Translations under genes and position numbers: made by a program | Shown: one piece after another, positions 36,020 to 36,688 of the stretch | Numbering within the stretch: the stretch's first letter is position 1 | How the letters are laid out: each line of letters starts with the position of its first letter | Notes under the pieces: generated by a model | Database searches by the model: none | Told to the model about the DNA's origin: nothing | The model's input: only the letters and a program-made list of their open reading frames with translations | Assembly (NCBI GenBank): GCA_030017955.1 | Contig: JASEGR010000025.1 | Span: forward strand, 1 to 36,688 | Length of the DNA: 36,688 nt | Direction: 5' to 3' | Source: Candidatus Eisenbacteria bacterium | GTDB taxonomy: Bacteria > Eisenbacteria > RBG-16-71-46 > JASEGR01

Positions 36020-36604
36020 ATGAAAATCGGACTCATGGGGGGCACATTTGACCCGATACACTTCGGGCATCTTTTTATCGCCGAGGAGGCGCGGACGAAG
36101 CTCGGGTTGTCCAAGGTGATTTTCGTGCCCAGCGGGCGTCCTCCGCACAAGGAGAGGAACTATCTGTCTCCCGCGAAAGACAGGATTGAAATGACTTCGC
36201 TTGCGATCCGCGGCAATCCTTTCTTCGAGCTGAGCGACATAGAGGTGAAATCGGATGAGATATCCTTCACGGTGAGGACCATCGTTTCGTTCAGGAACGT
36301 TGTCGGCAAGGAAGCGGCCCTCTATCTTATCATGGGTTCGGACAGCCTGGCGGAACTGGGGACTTGGAAAGACCCGGAAAAGATCCTGGATGAATGCACA
36401 GTGGTTGCGGTAAGAAGGCCCGGCTGCAAAACACCGGAACCGGAGGAATTGCGGAGACAGAAAGTGAGTGTCATTGATTCCCAGGGAGTCGAGATATCCT
36501 CCACTGAGATAAGAAGAAGGATAGGGAGGGGTGAATCCGTAAGATATCTGATGCCTGACGCCGTGTTGTCCTACATCGCATCTCACGGCCTGTACCGCTC
36601 CTAG
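36020..36604 (+). CDS. nadD: Nicotinate-nucleotide adenylyltransferase
   Basis: NadD adenylates nicotinate mononucleotide in NAD synthesis. The 194-aa sequence has GGTFDPIHFGHL (nucleotidyltransferase HxGH motif) at residues 7-18, the IFVPSGRPPHK region, and the C-terminal EISSTEIRRRIGRGES motif. ATG 36020 is three bases after the previous stop. The usual partner rsfS is not visible because a dispersed-repeat copy starts at its TAG stop (36602-36604). Confidence 0.96.
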   Translation: MKIGLMGGTFDPIHFGHLFIAEEARTKLGLSKVIFVPSGRPPHKERNYLSPAKDRIEMTSLAIRGNPFFELSDIEVKSDEISFTVRTIVSFRNVVGKEAALYLIMGSDSLAELGTWKDPEKILDECTVVAVRRPGCKTPEPEELRRQKVSVIDSQGVEISSTEIRRRIGRGESVRYLMPDAVLSYIASHGLYRS

Positions 36605-36688
36605 TGTGCTGTCCCACAAATAACTTTACGAAATGCACGACCTTTGATAAGGCACACTGCCAGGGGGTATGAGGGGGTCGTGGCCGAC
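36601..36688 (+). repeat. Dispersed structured repeat, copy 3 (after nadD), truncated by window end
   Basis: The first 84-88 bases of the element are present: CTAG at 36601-36604 (containing the nadD stop), AGTGTGCT 36603-36610 pairing with GGCACACT 36651-36658 (one T-G wobble), and GGGGGTCG at 36673-36680 followed by TGGC and the start of its complement. It is nearly identical to copies 1 and 2 in the conserved core. The remaining half lies outside the window. Confidence 0.85.

Overview
The window is a dense run of housekeeping and envelope genes, all on the + strand. Gaps are short, stop/start overlaps are frequent (for example at 5304, 9189, 11626, 19488, 22338 and 23165), and GTG or TTG starts are common. 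The source is a diderm, LPS-making bacterium: it has Kdo synthesis, a lipid A acyltransferase, LptB/LptC, LolA and a BamD-like lipoprotein. It also has a ferredoxin-linked 2-oxoacid oxidoreductase, suggesting anaerobic or fermentative metabolism, and an HPr kinase with a mannose-family PTS. Arginine codons are mostly AGG/AGA. The kdsB-pyrG-kdsA-kdsC-kdsD-lptC-lptB-rpoN-hpf-hprK order resembles deltaproteobacterial and related candidate-phylum genomes. I cannot name the lineage; an uncultivated FCB-like or deltaproteobacteria-like phylum is a guess.

Layout. 129-2566: three subunits of a VOR/KOR-type 2-oxoacid:ferredoxin oxidoreductase. 2578-7743: a fused B12-type radical SAM/DUF2344 protein, RNase G, a promoter and leader region, then L21 and L27. 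7758-8318: a lone fumarase beta subunit. 8323-15562: Kdo and LPS genes with CTP synthase. 15574-25200: sigma-54, HPF, HPr kinase, mannose-family EIIA and EIIB, a GH57 glucanotransferase, EIIC, EIID, HPr and Enzyme I. 25315-27481: phosphoglucose/phosphomannose isomerase and a sugar nucleotidyltransferase. 27499-29945: metK and ahcY. 30175-36604: ftsK, lolA, rimO, an unknown exported protein, a BamD-like lipoprotein and nadD.

How the genes fit together. CTP synthase supplies the CTP that KdsB uses to activate Kdo. KdsD, KdsA and KdsC make that Kdo. LpxL and LptC/LptB finish and export LPS. The PTS block is nearly self-contained: EI and HPr feed a complete IIABCD permease. HPr carries both His15 and Ser46, the second being the target of the HprK encoded upstream. 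The hexose phosphate produced could enter metabolism through the downstream PGI/PMI. The GH57 enzyme lies inside the permease genes, tying alpha-glucan handling to sugar uptake.

The most unusual feature is a dispersed non-coding element of about 215-220 bp. Complete copies lie between rpoN and hpf and between ahcY and ftsK, and a third copy after nadD is cut by the window edge. A possible 5' remnant follows lolA. The copies share a conserved 5' hairpin and GC-rich core. Further hairpins sit at matching places but have different sequences. The ends resemble imperfect terminal inverted repeats, and one copy is flanked by CTAG on both sides. At three or four sites the left CTAG contains the TAG stop codon of the preceding gene. 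The element usually fills the whole space between that stop and the next ribosome binding site. It looks like a MITE- or REPIN-like mobile element that tolerates stop codons and may be transcribed as a structured RNA. No CRISPR array, tRNA, rRNA or transposase gene was seen.
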